DNA of 64,000 nt from Desulforudis sp. (GCA_003604975.1 QZIR01000062.1:117756-181755); one strand, 5' to 3'; shown: positions 43,662 through 53,772, counted from the stretch's first letter. Made by a program: numbers and translations. Notes: generated by a model not told the origin, from the letters alone.

Positions 43662-45842
43662 GTGGGGTTTTATAGTCAGCTGAAACGTGAGGTCCGCTAC
43701 GAGATTTTAGGTGTACTCCTCTCGGCGATTGCCGTATTGATCCTGCTCAGCCTGATGAGTGCGGCGGTGGGGATCGTGGGGATCGGCGTGGCCCGACTCT
43801 GCCGTGGGATTGCCGGTGAGGGCGCTGTGGTGATCCCCTTCCTGCTAGCGTATTGGGGATTCAAGCTGATGAAGGACCGGAATATCATTCGTTTTCAGGG
43901 GAAGATGTATGGCAGCCTGATTTGCTTTGTGGTCAGCCTTACCGTGATCCATCTCCTGGCCGTACCGCCGGATAATGATTTCCGTACCGTGACTGCGGCC
44001 GGCATGTTGGGTGACGGTGGCGGCTTGGTGGGTGGGTTGTTCAGCTGGTTGATTTTCAGGTGGTTCGGATACTTGGGGAGCACCATCATCCTGGTTTCGG
44101 CAGGACTGGTGGGACTGACCCTCTTCACGGAACTTCCCTTAACTGCCCTGCTAAAGAAAGTCTTCACCAGGATCTCAGAATCTTTACAGGCGATGTGGGT
44201 CAAGTTGGGAAACTACATCTTCATCGAGCCGGAGCGGACTTCCCGGGAAGAGACGACCCCGGTGATTATCGATCACACTGCGGAGAGGCTAAGAAGCGAG
44301 GTGGTCATTGAATCACCCGGGTCCCTCGTCATACAGGAGGAGGAGGAGAGACTCCTTCCGGTACGGGTGAGCGAGGACAGATCACCGCACCAGATTTCCA
44401 TTAACGAGGTATCCTTATACGAGTACCCACCGCTCAACATTCTTGTCCGTCCAAGGGTTAAGGGAGTGCGGCAAGGGAAAGATATTAACGAAAACATCCG
44501 CCTTCTGGAAGACACCCTGGAAAGCTTTGGTGTAAGGGCTAAAGTACTACAGGTGTCGCGGGGACCGTCGATCACCCGCTACGAGTTACAGCCCGCCGCG
44601 GGCATCAAGGTCAGCCGGATTGTCAGTCTTTCGGATGACATCTCCCTGGCCCTAGCTGCTCCCGGTGTACGCATCGAGGCTCCCATCCCGGGCAAGGCGG
44701 CGATTGGGATCGAGGTACCCAATAAAGAGATCGCGATGGTTCACGTGCGCGATCTCCTGGAGACGAAGGAGTTCAACCAGTCTCCGTCTCGTCTGACCGT
44801 AGCCTTCGGGAAGGATATCGCCGGCAATCCAATCGTCGCTGACCTAGCGGCGATGCCCCACCTGTTGATCGCTGGTTCCACTGGTTCGGGGAAGAGTGTC
44901 TGTCTCAATACCCTGATTTCAAGTATTCTGTACAAGAGTGGACCCGACGATGTCAAGCTGCTACTGATCGATCCCAAGATGGTGGAGCTAACCACCTACA
45001 ACGGGATACCGCACCTGATCTCGCCGGTGGTGACCAATCCCAAGAAGGCAGCGATCTCGCTGAAATGGTTGGTCCGAGAGATGGAGCGCCGATATGAGCT
45101 GTTTGCCGCTACCGGGGTGCGCGACATCAGCCGTTACAATAGTATTTTCAAGTCTCGTGACGCCGATATAGAACACAGTCACCTACCGCTGATTTTGGTA
45201 GTGATTGATGAGCTGGCCGACCTGATGATGGTCGCGCCGGCTGACGTGGAAGACGCCATCTGTCGTCTGGCGCAAATGGCCCGCGCCGCCGGGATCCACC
45301 TGGTTGTTGCCACACAGCGGCCTTCCGTTGATGTGATTACCGGCCTGATAAAGGCCAACATCCCGTCCCGGATTGCCTTCGCGGTGTCCTCGCAGACGGA
45401 TTCACGCACCATTCTGGATTGCGGGGGGGCCGAGAAACTGCTCGGTCGGGGGGACATGCTGTTCCTGCCGATCGGCGCGTCCAAGCCGATCCGGGTTCAG
45501 GGGGCTTATCTTTCCGACCGTGATGTAGAGGCGGTCGTCGCCTACCTGACCAAAGAGGCCGTTCCCGTTTACGAGCAGGAAATCTTTACGGAAGAGCCGC
45601 AGGAAGAAAGTAGGACACACGATGACGAGCTGCTCCCGGAATCCGTGGAGATTGTAGTCCGGACCGGTCACGCGTCCATCTCGCTGTTGCAGCGCCGGCT
45701 AAAAATCGGATACGCCCGCGCCGCGCGGCTGATTGATATTATGGAACGGCGAGGGATCGTCGGTGGCTACGAAGGATCCAAGCCCAGACAGGTATTAATG
45801 TCACCAGAGCAGTTTAACCTGGTGTTCAAACAGAAGAAGTAG
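43662..45842 (+). CDS. spoIIIE: DNA translocase FtsK/SpoIIIE
   Basis: About 726 residues if the GTG at 43662 is used (AAGGATGG 11 bases before); further upstream codons overlap the divergent DUF151 gene. Four membrane helices in the first 170 residues, then a linker and a RecA-like motor: Walker [10 protein letters not shown], Walker [14 protein letters not shown], and a C-terminal gamma winged helix ([33 protein letters not shown]) that reads KOPS/SRS. Pumps chromosome ends through the division or sporulation septum. A start uncertainty of a few residues remains. Confidence 0.93.
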   Translation: MGFYSQLKREVRYEILGVLLSAIAVLILLSLMSAAVGIVGIGVARLCRGIAGEGAVVIPFLLAYWGFKLMKDRNIIRFQGKMYGSLICFVVSLTVIHLLAVPPDNDFRTVTAAGMLGDGGGLVGGLFSWLIFRWFGYLGSTIILVSAGLVGLTLFTELPLTALLKKVFTRISESLQAMWVKLGNYIFIEPERTSREETTPVIIDHTAERLRSEVVIESPGSLVIQEEEERLLPVRVSEDRSPHQISINEVSLYEYPPLNILVRPRVKGVRQGKDINENIRLLEDTLESFGVRAKVLQVSRGPSITRYELQPAAGIKVSRIVSLSDDISLALAAPGVRIEAPIPGKAAIGIEVPNKEIAMVHVRDLLETKEFNQSPSRLTVAFGKDIAGNPIVADLAAMPHLLIAGSTGSGKSVCLNTLISSILYKSGPDDVKLLLIDPKMVELTTYNGIPHLISPVVTNPKKAAISLKWLVREMERRYELFAATGVRDISRYNSIFKSRDADIEHSHLPLILVVIDELADLMMVAPADVEDAICRLAQMARAAGIHLVVATQRPSVDVITGLIKANIPSRIAFAVSSQTDSRTILDCGGAEKLLGRGDMLFLPIGASKPIRVQGAYLSDRDVEAVVAYLTKEAVPVYEQEIFTEEPQEESRTHDDELLPESVEIVVRTGHASISLLQRRLKIGYARAARLIDIMERRGIVGGYEGSKPRQVLMSPEQFNLVFKQKK

Positions 45843-45981
45843 CTCGATTGACCCTGTTCAGGCAGTGTGTTATAAATAATACAACAATATAAGAATTTTT
45901 GCACAACTTCCTAAGATTTAGCGTTTCTGCTGTTCCCTCGAACAGCGGATGCGTGTCGGAATAAAGGAGGTGGGCTGCGGG

Positions 45982-46716
45982 ATGTCCAACGGACAGACAC
46001 TTAAAGAAACCAGGGAGGCGTTGGGGCTAACCCTCGAGGCCGCCGAAGAAGAAACCAAAATCCGCAAGAAGTATATCGATGCCTTGGAGCACGAGGATTA
46101 CGCCGTGCTTCCCGGAAGGGTTTACGCCAAGGCTTTCCTCCGTACTTATGCCAAGTATTTGGGGCTCGACAGCGAGTCGATGGTACTGGAGTTTGACCAT
46201 CGCTATCCCATAAACGAGGTTGTAGCCGAAACCGACCATGTACCGGTGACCACACCTGTCAATCGGAAGTGCCCCCGCTATCTTGGGTTGCTGGTCGCCG
46301 CAGGCGTCGTCATGGGGCTTTTCGTCTTCAATGCGCTGTACGGTTCAGGAGTCCCCAACATTGACCGCGTACAGCGTCCGCCGGTTGTAGTGGAGAACCC
46401 GGTCGAAAACCAGGATACCGATGATCAGGTTCCCGGAGTTGAGGAACCGGCGCCGCCGCAAGAAGCCCGGCAAGACATACAGGTTCAAGTGGTCGTTACA
46501 GACCGTGCTAGCTGGATGAGGGTACTGGTCGATGGAGCCCTAAGCTTTGAGGGCACTGTCCCGGCCGGTCGTACATTAGAGTTTTCGGGCAGGGAGTCGG
46601 TAACCCTCCGACTGGGTAATGCTGGAGACGTTGAAGTACACCTGAACGGGGAGAACCTTGGTGCCCTTGGGCGGCGGGGAGAGATTGTCGAGCGTGAGTT
46701 TGTTGTGCGGGGATAA
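45982..46716 (+). CDS. rodZ: RodZ-like helix-turn-helix membrane protein (YmfM)
   Basis: 244 residues from the ATG at 45982 after AAAGGAGGTG. N-terminal HTH (GQTLKETREALGLTLEAAEEETKIRKKYIDALE, about 5-70), one membrane helix (YLGLLVAAGVVMGLFVF, about 106-122) and a C-terminal DUF4115 beta domain (ASWMRVLVDGALSFEGTVPAGR). Links MreB to the membrane to keep rod shape. Conserved place between spoIIIE and recA. Confidence 0.9.
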   Translation: MSNGQTLKETREALGLTLEAAEEETKIRKKYIDALEHEDYAVLPGRVYAKAFLRTYAKYLGLDSESMVLEFDHRYPINEVVAETDHVPVTTPVNRKCPRYLGLLVAAGVVMGLFVFNALYGSGVPNIDRVQRPPVVVENPVENQDTDDQVPGVEEPAPPQEARQDIQVQVVVTDRASWMRVLVDGALSFEGTVPAGRTLEFSGRESVTLRLGNAGDVEVHLNGENLGALGRRGEIVEREFVVRG

Positions 46717-48037
46717 TGTTGTTAAGATCTGTGCGGTAACCCTTGGCTGTGACAAGAACCGGGTAGATACCGAGATAATGCTAGGCCTCCTGACTCGGGC
46801 CGGTTTTCAAATGACCGGTGATGAACGGGAGGCTGACGTTATTTTGGTCAATACCTGTGGTTTTATCGATGCGGCCAAGGAAGAATCCGTAAACATGATC
46901 CTGGAACTGGCTGGCCTCAAGGAACATGGGCGGTGTAAATGCCTGATTGTCAGTGGTTGCCTGGCGCAGCGCTATCCCGGGGAACTGCGGGCCGAGATTC
47001 CGGAGATTGACGCCCTGATCGGTACAGGCAAGGTGACCGACATCGTGAGCGTCGTACAGCGGTCGGTGGCCGGGGAGGCGGTTCTGGATACGGGGGGGTT
47101 GGGTTCCCTTTGTGACCGGCCGCTTCCGCGAGTACGCACCACACCTGTACACACGGCCTATCTCAAAATCGCCGAGGGGTGCAACAACCGCTGCGGCTAT
47201 TGCGTGATACCCTCGCTCAGGGGGCCCTACCGGAGCCGGACGATGGATTCAATTATAGAGGAAGCGATACAACTGGCTGGTTCCGGGGTACGGGAAATCA
47301 TCCTGGTCGCCCAGGACAGTACCCGCTACGGGCGCGACCTGCACGACGGGACCACCCTTGCCGGGCTGCTGGACCGACTCGCCGCGGTCAAGGGGCTTTA
47401 TTGGATCAGGCTGCTGTACTGCTATCCAAACGGAATTTCAGACGAACTGATTGAGACCATAAGGACTCATGGCCGGATCTGCCGTTACCTTGATATCCCG
47501 ATGCAGCACGCCTCGGATTCGGTGCTGAAGCGGATGGGGCGTCCTACAACGGTCGATGATTTGTACCGGCTAGTCGTCCGGTTGAGGGAGGGTATCGACG
47601 GTCTAGCCATCCGGTCTACTTTTATGCTAGGTTTCCCCGGGGAGACCGAGGACGATGTGGATAACCTCGTGGCCTTTCTGCGGGAGGCGCGTCTGGAGCG
47701 GGCCGGTTTCTTCGTCTTCTCGCCACAGGAGGGGACCCGGGCGGCCGGAATGTCCGGACAGGTCTCCGAAAGCGTGAAGCGGCGGCGCCTGGCCAGGGTG
47801 GCCGCGGTCCAAAAGGAGATCTCCCTGGCACGCAATCGCTCCCTGGTAGGAAAGGAACTCGTGGTCATGGCCGAAGGGGAGGTCCGGGGCACCCATTTCG
47901 GGCGCACCGAGGCCGATGCTCCCGAGATTGACGGGATAGTGTACTTTTCCACACGAAAGCCGGTTCCACCCGGTGAACTGGTCCCGGTACGGATTACCGG
48001 GGTTAAAGGAGCTTATGACCTAAACGGGCAGGCGTAA
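46700..48037 (+). CDS. rimO: Ribosomal protein S12 methylthiotransferase RimO
   Basis: About 445 residues. Start is uncertain: TTG at 46700 or 46703, overlapping the end of rodZ; no ATG is in frame. UPF0004 domain (AVTLGCDKNRVDTEIMLG, VNTCGFI, VSGCLAQRY; three Cys for the auxiliary cluster), radical SAM motif EGCNNRCGYCVIPSLRG, then a TRAM domain at the C terminus. Adds a methylthio group to an Asp of S12. In many Clostridia pgsA follows here; it does not in this window. Confidence 0.94.
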   Translation: MLCGDNVVKICAVTLGCDKNRVDTEIMLGLLTRAGFQMTGDEREADVILVNTCGFIDAAKEESVNMILELAGLKEHGRCKCLIVSGCLAQRYPGELRAEIPEIDALIGTGKVTDIVSVVQRSVAGEAVLDTGGLGSLCDRPLPRVRTTPVHTAYLKIAEGCNNRCGYCVIPSLRGPYRSRTMDSIIEEAIQLAGSGVREIILVAQDSTRYGRDLHDGTTLAGLLDRLAAVKGLYWIRLLYCYPNGISDELIETIRTHGRICRYLDIPMQHASDSVLKRMGRPTTVDDLYRLVVRLREGIDGLAIRSTFMLGFPGETEDDVDNLVAFLREARLERAGFFVFSPQEGTRAAGMSGQVSESVKRRRLARVAAVQKEISLARNRSLVGKELVVMAEGEVRGTHFGRTEADAPEIDGIVYFSTRKPVPPGELVPVRITGVKGAYDLNGQA

Positions 48038-48157
48038 GTGTACGCAGCCTCCAGCATCTTCCCATAGTCTACCTTTTAGCCTAAACAGCACGTTAAAGCC
48101 TAATCATCGCCCTGTCCCTAGCAGGGTTTTCCTGAGGCAATCAACTAGTTGATGTGT

Positions 48158-48163
48158 TATAAT
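48158..48163 (+). promoter_or_regulatory. Extended -10 promoter upstream of the 188-residue membrane protein gene
   Basis: TGTTATAAT gives a TGn extension plus TATAAT about 40 bases before the start codon. Confidence 0.45.
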
Positions 48164-48203
48164 CTATAATTGTCACAAGGAGATTAACTAGGGGAGCGAT
48201 ATT

Positions 48204-48770
48204 ATGGAATGGCAGGGAATCCGGCTTAAAATCGCGATTCTAGCTTTCTTGGCTGTATTGGGTCTTTTGTTCGGTGGGCAGACCGTGTATCAGAAGTACG
48301 GTTATCACCAGCCGGTTCGCCAGGTTCTTGAGCAACAAGAAGACATCAAATCTTATGAAATTGACGACAAGGCGCCGGTGGTACGGATCACGGTAAAGTT
48401 TGACCGTACCGAGAACCTTATGGAAAGCTATCAGCTACTTGACCAGGCGTTGTGGGTGGCTAATTCCGGGCGCCCTTACGAGCTTGTGGTTACGGACGAG
48501 CGTAACGCTGCGCTGACCGGGGCTTACTACAACAGCCAGTTTGCCGTGCACCAGGCCATCCTGCAGGGGAGTTTCCCTGAGATGGCACAGGTCGTTCAGG
48601 ATAACGCGCGTGAGGCAGGCGCCCAGGCCAGGGTTTTTGTAGACAGCCGTAATGTGTATATCCAGATGGAAGCAGTTGACCATTATCTAAATGTAGTAGT
48701 CCCCCGTGATCCAGGAGACAGTGGGGCAGGGCGTTTGACGGGAGGTGGCCTGTATGCACAAGGAACTTAG
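48204..48770 (+). CDS. Membrane-anchored hypothetical protein, 188 residues
   Basis: ATG after a spaced AAGGAG and GGGG. One N-terminal helix (IAILAFLAVLGLLFGGQTVY), then an extracytoplasmic alpha/beta domain without recognised motifs (APVVRITVKFDRTENLMESY, ARVFVDSRNVYIQM). Overlaps the FtsH-like gene by 17 bases, so it may act with that protease, for instance as a regulator or adaptor. No family recognised. Confidence 0.7.
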   Translation: MEWQGIRLKIAILAFLAVLGLLFGGQTVYQKYGYHQPVRQVLEQQEDIKSYEIDDKAPVVRITVKFDRTENLMESYQLLDQALWVANSGRPYELVVTDERNAALTGAYYNSQFAVHQAILQGSFPEMAQVVQDNAREAGAQARVFVDSRNVYIQMEAVDHYLNVVVPRDPGDSGAGRLTGGGLYAQGT

Positions 48771-50235
48771 TATCGGCGCGGGCGCCGCGCTGCTAATCTT
48801 CCTGCTGGTTGGCGGATACAATATCGGCCCGTTGCTGTTGATCGCCCTGATGTGCGGGGTCCTGTTCTATATGTTGCGTACACGCGGGATGGTCAAGACC
48901 TTTGACAAGGTGACCACTAACGGCAACTTGCAGATTTCGTTTTCTGATGTCGGCGGTCAGGCCTCTGCGATCCAGGAGTTGCAGGAGGCCTTGGATTTCA
49001 TCAAAAACCAGGCGGATATCCGGCGCCTCGGAATCCGTCCCTTGAAGGGGATCCTGCTGACCGGTCCTCCCGGTACGGGCAAGACCCTGCTCGCCCGGGC
49101 GGCTGCCAGTTACACCGATGCTGTCTTCCTTGCGGCTAGCGGATCGGAGTTTATTGAGATGTACGCCGGCGTGGGTGCACAGCGGGTGCGTAAGTTGTTT
49201 CAGTCCGCCCGTGAATCCGCTGTGAAACAGAAGAAAAAGAACGCCATGATCTTCATTGACGAGATTGAGGTCCTGGGCGGGAAGCGTGGGCAGAATTCCA
49301 GCCACATGGAGTATGACCAGACGCTTAACCAGCTCCTGGTGGAGATGGACGGGATCAAGATTGACGACGAGGTGCAGGTGCTGTTGGTGGCTGCCACGAA
49401 CCGGGCGGATATGCTGGACCCCGCCATCTTGCGTCCCGGTCGCTTTGACCGGCAGGTGCGGGTTGATCTGCCGGACAAGGTGGGACGTCTGGAGATCCTG
49501 ACCCTGCATACCCGTAACAAGCCCTTGGCGAAGGATGTTAACCTGGAGTCGTTGGCTAAGGACACCTTCGGCTTTTCGGGAGCACACCTGGAGAGCCTGG
49601 CTAACGAGGCCGCCATCCTGGCGATGCGGGAGGGATCTAAAGAGATCCAGCAAATACACTTTATCGAATCGGTGGACAAGGTAATCATGGGAGGCAAGCT
49701 GGATCGGCGGCCTTCCATGGAAGAGATGAAGCGGGTGGCCTTCCATGAGACAGGACACGCGGCCATCAGTGAACAGGTCCGGGCCGGTTCGGTATCGACG
49801 CTCACGATTACGCCACGCGGTTCGGCGCTCGGCTATATGCGGCAGACGTCGGAGGACGACCGATACCTGCACACGCAGGACTACCTGGAGAACCAGATTT
49901 CCGTATTGCTGGCCGGCGCCATCGCCGAGGAGGTTTTCCTTGGATCACGCAGTACCGGGGCCTCAAATGACTTCGAACAGGCGCTTAATATTGCAGAACT
50001 GTTGATCAAAGGCGGGATGTCGCGGCTGGGGATTGTATCCATCAGCAGTCTGCCGCAGAAGGATAAGCATTCCGCGATGCAGGAGATCCTGCAGAAGCAG
50101 GAGTCCAGAGTGCGAGAGTTTCTTGAAATTAACCGTGAGGTGTTCGTGGAAATTGTGGAGGAATTGCTGGCTAAGGAGAAGCTGACGGGCGAGGAGTTTC
50201 GGAATTTCCTGTCCAAATCAGCTCACGCTGCTTAA
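48754..50235 (+). CDS. Compact FtsH-like AAA+ membrane metalloprotease lacking the extracytoplasmic domain
   Basis: 493 residues; the ATG at 48754 has GGGAGGTGG five bases before. Two hydrophobic N-terminal segments separated by only a few residues (AALLIFLLVGGYNIGPLLLIALMCGVLFYML) replace the usual helix-domain-helix. AAA core: GPPGTGKT near 103-110, pore loop EMYAGVGAQRVRKLF, Walker B MIFIDEIEVLGG, SRH ATNRADMLDPAILRPGRFDR. Protease part: HETGH (331-335, normally HEAGH) and STGASNDFEQA with the third zinc ligand. Shorter than standard FtsH (about 600-650). Confidence 0.85.
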   Translation: MHKELSIGAGAALLIFLLVGGYNIGPLLLIALMCGVLFYMLRTRGMVKTFDKVTTNGNLQISFSDVGGQASAIQELQEALDFIKNQADIRRLGIRPLKGILLTGPPGTGKTLLARAAASYTDAVFLAASGSEFIEMYAGVGAQRVRKLFQSARESAVKQKKKNAMIFIDEIEVLGGKRGQNSSHMEYDQTLNQLLVEMDGIKIDDEVQVLLVAATNRADMLDPAILRPGRFDRQVRVDLPDKVGRLEILTLHTRNKPLAKDVNLESLAKDTFGFSGAHLESLANEAAILAMREGSKEIQQIHFIESVDKVIMGGKLDRRPSMEEMKRVAFHETGHAAISEQVRAGSVSTLTITPRGSALGYMRQTSEDDRYLHTQDYLENQISVLLAGAIAEEVFLGSRSTGASNDFEQALNIAELLIKGGMSRLGIVSISSLPQKDKHSAMQEILQKQESRVREFLEINREVFVEIVEELLAKEKLTGEEFRNFLSKSAHAA

Positions 50236-50243
50236 TGGCAAAA

Positions 50244-50273
50244 AAAGCGCACACCTTAAGTGTGTGCTTTTCT
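50244..50273 (+). terminator. Intrinsic terminator after the FtsH-like gene
   Basis: AAAGCGCACAC pairs with GTGTGTGCTTT around CTTAA, followed by a T-rich stretch. Confidence 0.85.
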
Positions 50274-50432
50274 TTAGAGCATGCATGTTCTCAAATTCAC
50301 AACCCGGGTTGTTCTTCCTCATTGTCATGCTCCGTGTAATTAAATTATAATAGTCGTGGGTTCTTTTCCTTGTTGCGCATGCCTTTCGGAGATCCGCAAG
50401 TGAAATGCCGCACAAGATAAAGGTGGTAGGAA

Positions 50433-51680
50433 ATGCGAGCGGAGTTGGTTTTTACCGGAAGCGAATTGCTGATGGGTTATGTCCAGAACACCAATGCTCA
50501 ATTTCTCAGCGAAGAGCTTGCCAGACTGGGGATTGAGGTCACCCTGCATGCTACCGTGGGCGATCAGTGGGACGCAATGGTCAGGGTGATCGGCGAAGCG
50601 CTCGAACGCTCCGATCTGGTGATCACGACTGGGGGTCTTGGTCCCACAACTGATGATATAACCAAGGATGCAATTGCGCATCTGCTCAGGGTACCGATGG
50701 TCGCCGATCAGGCCTCACTGGCTGAGATTCGGGCCTTTTTCCGCGATAAGCGGGGACGTGAAATGCCGACTGTGTGTGAACGGCAGGCTATGTTTCCGGC
50801 AGGCGCGGTGATACTGCCCAATTATAAAGGCACTGCTCCCGGGGCCCTAATCGAGAAGGATGGTAAAGTCATCATCATCCTCCCCGGTCCGCCGACGGAA
50901 GTCCGGTCCATGTTTCGGAGGTCGGTGCTGCCGTACCTGGCCGGGATGCCCGGGCGCGGGGATGTAGTGCGGACGCGGGTGTTGAAACTGACGGGTATCG
51001 CTGAGTATGGAGTACAGGAACTAATCAAGGATCTCGGGGGACAGGGGAATCCCGGCCTGGGCTACCTTACCGTTCCCGGGGAGGTTCAGATTCGGGTCAC
51101 TGCCAAGCATGCGGACGCGGCAACCGCCGAGTCGATGGTTGAGGACTTGGTGAGCAAGGTTTTAGAAGCCGTTGGAGACTATGTATTCGGCTTTGACGAC
51201 GAGGTGCTGGAAAAGTCGGTGGCTCGAATGCTTATCGACACCAACCTGACCATTTCGGCGGCTGAGTCCTGTACGGCGGGCATGGTGGCCGGGCGGTTAA
51301 CGAACATCCCGGGTAGTTCCCGTTATTTCCTGGGCGGGATAGTAGTGTACAGTAACGAGATGAAGACCAGTATTCTCGGTGTTCCGGGAGAGACCATCAA
51401 CTCCCACGGAGCTGTAAGCGCGGAGACGGCCGTAGCCATGGCCAAGGGAGTGCGCGCCATCATCGGCAGTGATTTGGGTTTAGCAATCAGCGGTATTGCC
51501 GGGCCGGGAGGAGCCACAGCTGAAAAACCCTTGGGATTGGTGCACATCGCCCTGGCGACACCCAGGGAAACCATCTGCCGTTACTTTCGATTGCCGGGAG
51601 AACGCGTCGGCGTTCGGGTAGGGGCCGTAAACACGGCTCTAAATCTCGTGAAACGATATTTGGAGGGTACTGAGCGCTAG
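50433..51680 (+). CDS. cinA: CinA, competence/damage-inducible protein A
   Basis: 415 residues; ATG after AAAGGTGGTAGG. N-terminal MoCF-like pyrophosphatase domain (TGSELLMGYVQNTNAQFLSEELARLG, TTGGLGPTTDD) and C-terminal PncC amidase domain (SAAESCTAGMVAGRLTNIPGSS, ISGIAGPGGATAEKPLG). Nucleotide-pool/NAD salvage role. Directly before recA, as in Bacillus. Confidence 0.95.
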   Translation: MRAELVFTGSELLMGYVQNTNAQFLSEELARLGIEVTLHATVGDQWDAMVRVIGEALERSDLVITTGGLGPTTDDITKDAIAHLLRVPMVADQASLAEIRAFFRDKRGREMPTVCERQAMFPAGAVILPNYKGTAPGALIEKDGKVIIILPGPPTEVRSMFRRSVLPYLAGMPGRGDVVRTRVLKLTGIAEYGVQELIKDLGGQGNPGLGYLTVPGEVQIRVTAKHADAATAESMVEDLVSKVLEAVGDYVFGFDDEVLEKSVARMLIDTNLTISAAESCTAGMVAGRLTNIPGSSRYFLGGIVVYSNEMKTSILGVPGETINSHGAVSAETAVAMAKGVRAIIGSDLGLAISGIAGPGGATAEKPLGLVHIALATPRETICRYFRLPGERVGVRVGAVNTALNLVKRYLEGTER

Positions 51681-51757
51681 CATAAGGATACTGGTTTCTT
51701 CTGCCCGCAGGGGTGTTCTTCTTTTTTCCTCCCCAGATCACGATATTTTTCACTTTT

Positions 51758-51877
51758 CGACAGAATGTTCGGCTTTTAGCAAAAGGCATTTAACTAGAGA
51801 GTGTATAATACTACAAAAAAGTCATTCTTGGATTTCCATCACTGTGACCAAAAGCAGTCGGTACAAGTCTGTATAAT
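51758..51877 (+). promoter_or_regulatory. recA promoter region with a half-conserved LexA/DinR-like box
   Basis: CGACAGAATGTTCG (51758-51771) keeps the GTTCG half of the CGAAC-N4-GTTCG operator while the left half has two mismatches. Two TATAAT boxes (51804-51809, 51872-51877) follow; neither has a good -35. SOS control of recA is expected in Firmicutes but only weakly visible here. Confidence 0.35.
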
Positions 51878-51921
51878 ATTCGAAAAGGCTCAGAGAAAAG
51901 ATGCAAAGGGGGTCAGGAGTC

Positions 51922-52980
51922 TTGAACGAAAGGCAGAAGGCACTGGATATTGCGCTGGCCGGAATCGAAAAGCAGTTTGGTAAAGGTTCGATAATGAAAC
52001 TCGGTGAGGCTGCCGCAAAACTGAACGTGGACGTTATCTCCACGGGAATCCTCGGTATAGACTTGGTTTTGGGGGTCGGTGGAATTCCCCGCGGGCGGGT
52101 CACCGAGATCTTCGGCCCGGAATCATCGGGTAAGACCACAGTGGCGCTGCACGTGGTTGCTGAGGCTCAGAGGTCCGGCGGGACCGCGGCCTTCATCGAC
52201 GCCGAACATGCGTTAGACCCGTTATATGCCCGTGGTCTCGGTGTGGATGTGGACAACCTGCTCATCTCCCAGCCTGATACAGGTGAACAGGCGCTTGAGA
52301 TTGCTGAAGCACTCGTGCGAAGCGGAGCGGTGGATGTCGTCGTCATCGACAGCGTGGCTGCGCTGGTGCCGCGTGCCGAATTGGAAGGCGAGATGGGGGA
52401 CAGCCACGTCGGCCTACAGGCCAGGTTGATGTCTCAGGCCTTGCGCAAACTCACCGGGTCCATCGGTAAATCCCGGACGTCGGCCATCTTCATCAACCAG
52501 ATCCGGGAGAAGATCGGGGTGATGTTTGGTAATCCCGAGACAACCCCGGGTGGAAGGGCGCTGAAGTTTTACGCTTCGGTCAGGCTTGATGTCCGGAGAA
52601 CGGAAGCGATCAAGCAGGGAGCCGAAATCGTCGGGGGGCGGGTTCGGGTGAAGGTGGTCAAGAACAAGGTGGCGCCTCCGTTCCGGCAGGCCGACGTGGA
52701 GCTCCTTTATGGTGAAGGCATTTCCAGACTGGGCAGCCTGCTCGATGTGGCTACCGAACATAACGTGGTGGCCAAAAGCGGGGCCTGGTATTCGTTTGAA
52801 AACGAGCGAATGGGACAGGGCCGCGACAATGTGCGTGAGTATTTAAAGGAGCACCCTGATGTGGCGCATGAAATTGAACGGCAGACACGCGAAGCGCTCA
52901 TCGCCAAGGGTTTTAGGATTCCCCCGTTGGGGAAATATGTTTATAACGGGATATCCGCGAACGAGGGTGACGCGGAATAA
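51922..52980 (+). CDS. recA: Recombinase RecA
   Basis: 352 residues from the TTG at 51922, which gives the standard N terminus [32 protein letters not shown] lies nine bases before. An ATG at 51901 would place that site inside the gene. Walker [11 protein letters not shown], Walker [12 protein letters not shown]2 loop region [28 protein letters not shown]. Normal length. Usually followed by recX; here an hslO remnant follows at once. Confidence 0.97.
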   Translation: MNERQKALDIALAGIEKQFGKGSIMKLGEAAAKLNVDVISTGILGIDLVLGVGGIPRGRVTEIFGPESSGKTTVALHVVAEAQRSGGTAAFIDAEHALDPLYARGLGVDVDNLLISQPDTGEQALEIAEALVRSGAVDVVVIDSVAALVPRAELEGEMGDSHVGLQARLMSQALRKLTGSIGKSRTSAIFINQIREKIGVMFGNPETTPGGRALKFYASVRLDVRRTEAIKQGAEIVGGRVRVKVVKNKVAPPFRQADVELLYGEGISRLGSLLDVATEHNVVAKSGAWYSFENERMGQGRDNVREYLKEHPDVAHEIERQTREALIAKGFRIPPLGKYVYNGISANEGDAE

Positions 52981-53011
52981 GACTGAACCGTTGCCTCAAC
53001 GGGCGGAGCCG

Positions 53012-53605
53012 GCCGATGACTACAAACTGCCTGTCGGGCGGGCGGTCGGACAGGGTTACCTATACGTGAGCCGTGATCTCGGTCTGAAGCAGATGTTTAC
53101 GGGAAGCGTGCCGCTGGTCAGCGGGGAGATTGCGGAGGACCTGGCGCATTACTTCACCGCTTCGGAGCAGACCCCGTCTGCGGTGAGTCTGGGTGTCCTC
53201 GTGGACCAGGACCTGTCCATCAGGTCCCCGGGGGGTTGGCTGGTGCAGATGATGCCTGGGGCTGATGAGGGAGTTGCCGCGGTTGTAGAGGCTAATGCTC
53301 AGGTTATGCCAGCGGTCAGCCTGCTCGTGGATGAGGGTGCTTCCCCGGAGGGAATGGTCGAACGCCTGCTTCAGGGTCTCGATTACCAAATTGTGGTATC
53401 GGTTCCGCTCACTTTCCGGTGCAGCTGCACGACTGAAAAGGTGGAAACGATCCTCCTGAGCTTAGGTTTAGATGAGCTCAGGAATATGCTCCGGGAAGAC
53501 GGGGAGGCCAGCGTGCGCTGTCATTTTTGCGGCAAATGATACACTTTTGGCGAAGAGGATTTGGAACGCCTGATCAATGAACTGTATACCACAGGTGACA
53601 ATTAG
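53012..53605 (+). pseudogene. hslO: hslO (Hsp33 redox chaperone) remnant: 5' part missing and in-frame stop
   Basis: Recognisable Hsp33 sequence starts at DDYKLPVGRAVGQGYLYVSR and runs through TGSVPLVSGEIAEDLAHYF to the zinc/redox motif with CSC and CHFC. About the first 100 residues are missing, directly after recA. A TGA (53537-53539) interrupts after CHFCGK; the same frame then continues YTFGEEDLERLINELY to TAG at 53605, which is the family's normal end. So the gene has a 5' deletion plus a nonsense mutation. The uninterrupted frame of 226 codons extending back into recA has no homology in that part. Confidence 0.85.
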
Positions 53606-53639
53606 AAACCGCGTTAGCTTTTAGATCTATTGACTAACG

Positions 53640-53669
53640 GCCACCCGTACCGGGTGGCAATTGTTTTAA
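53640..53669 (+). terminator. Intrinsic terminator after the hslO remnant
   Basis: GCCACCC pairs with GGGTGGC around GTACC, followed by AATTGTTTT. Probably now ends the recA transcript. Confidence 0.75.
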
Positions 53670-53722
53670 TTAATGTGTTTCGAAAGGATGGTTTGATTGG
53701 CTTTAGTACAAAAAAGCGTCTA

Positions 53723-53729
53723 CATTATA
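53723..53729 (+). promoter_or_regulatory. Possible sigma-G-type -10 element of the SASP gene
   Basis: CATTATA fits the forespore sigma -10 pattern CATnnTA and lies 44 bases before the start codon; the matching -35 is poor. Confidence 0.3.
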
Positions 53730-53772
53730 AGTCCCGATTCCGTGAATGTTAATAACAAGGAGGGTCAAATCA

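Noticed and set aside
52859..53011. 5' extension of the hslO frame into recA
   Set aside because: It is the out-of-frame shadow of the recA 3' end and has no Hsp33 similarity.
53537..53539. TGA in the hslO remnant as a selenocysteine codon
   Set aside because: The position follows CHFCGK and is not a conserved Cys in Hsp33; no SECIS-like hairpin is evident just after it; and the gene also lacks its 5' third. A nonsense mutation is simpler.
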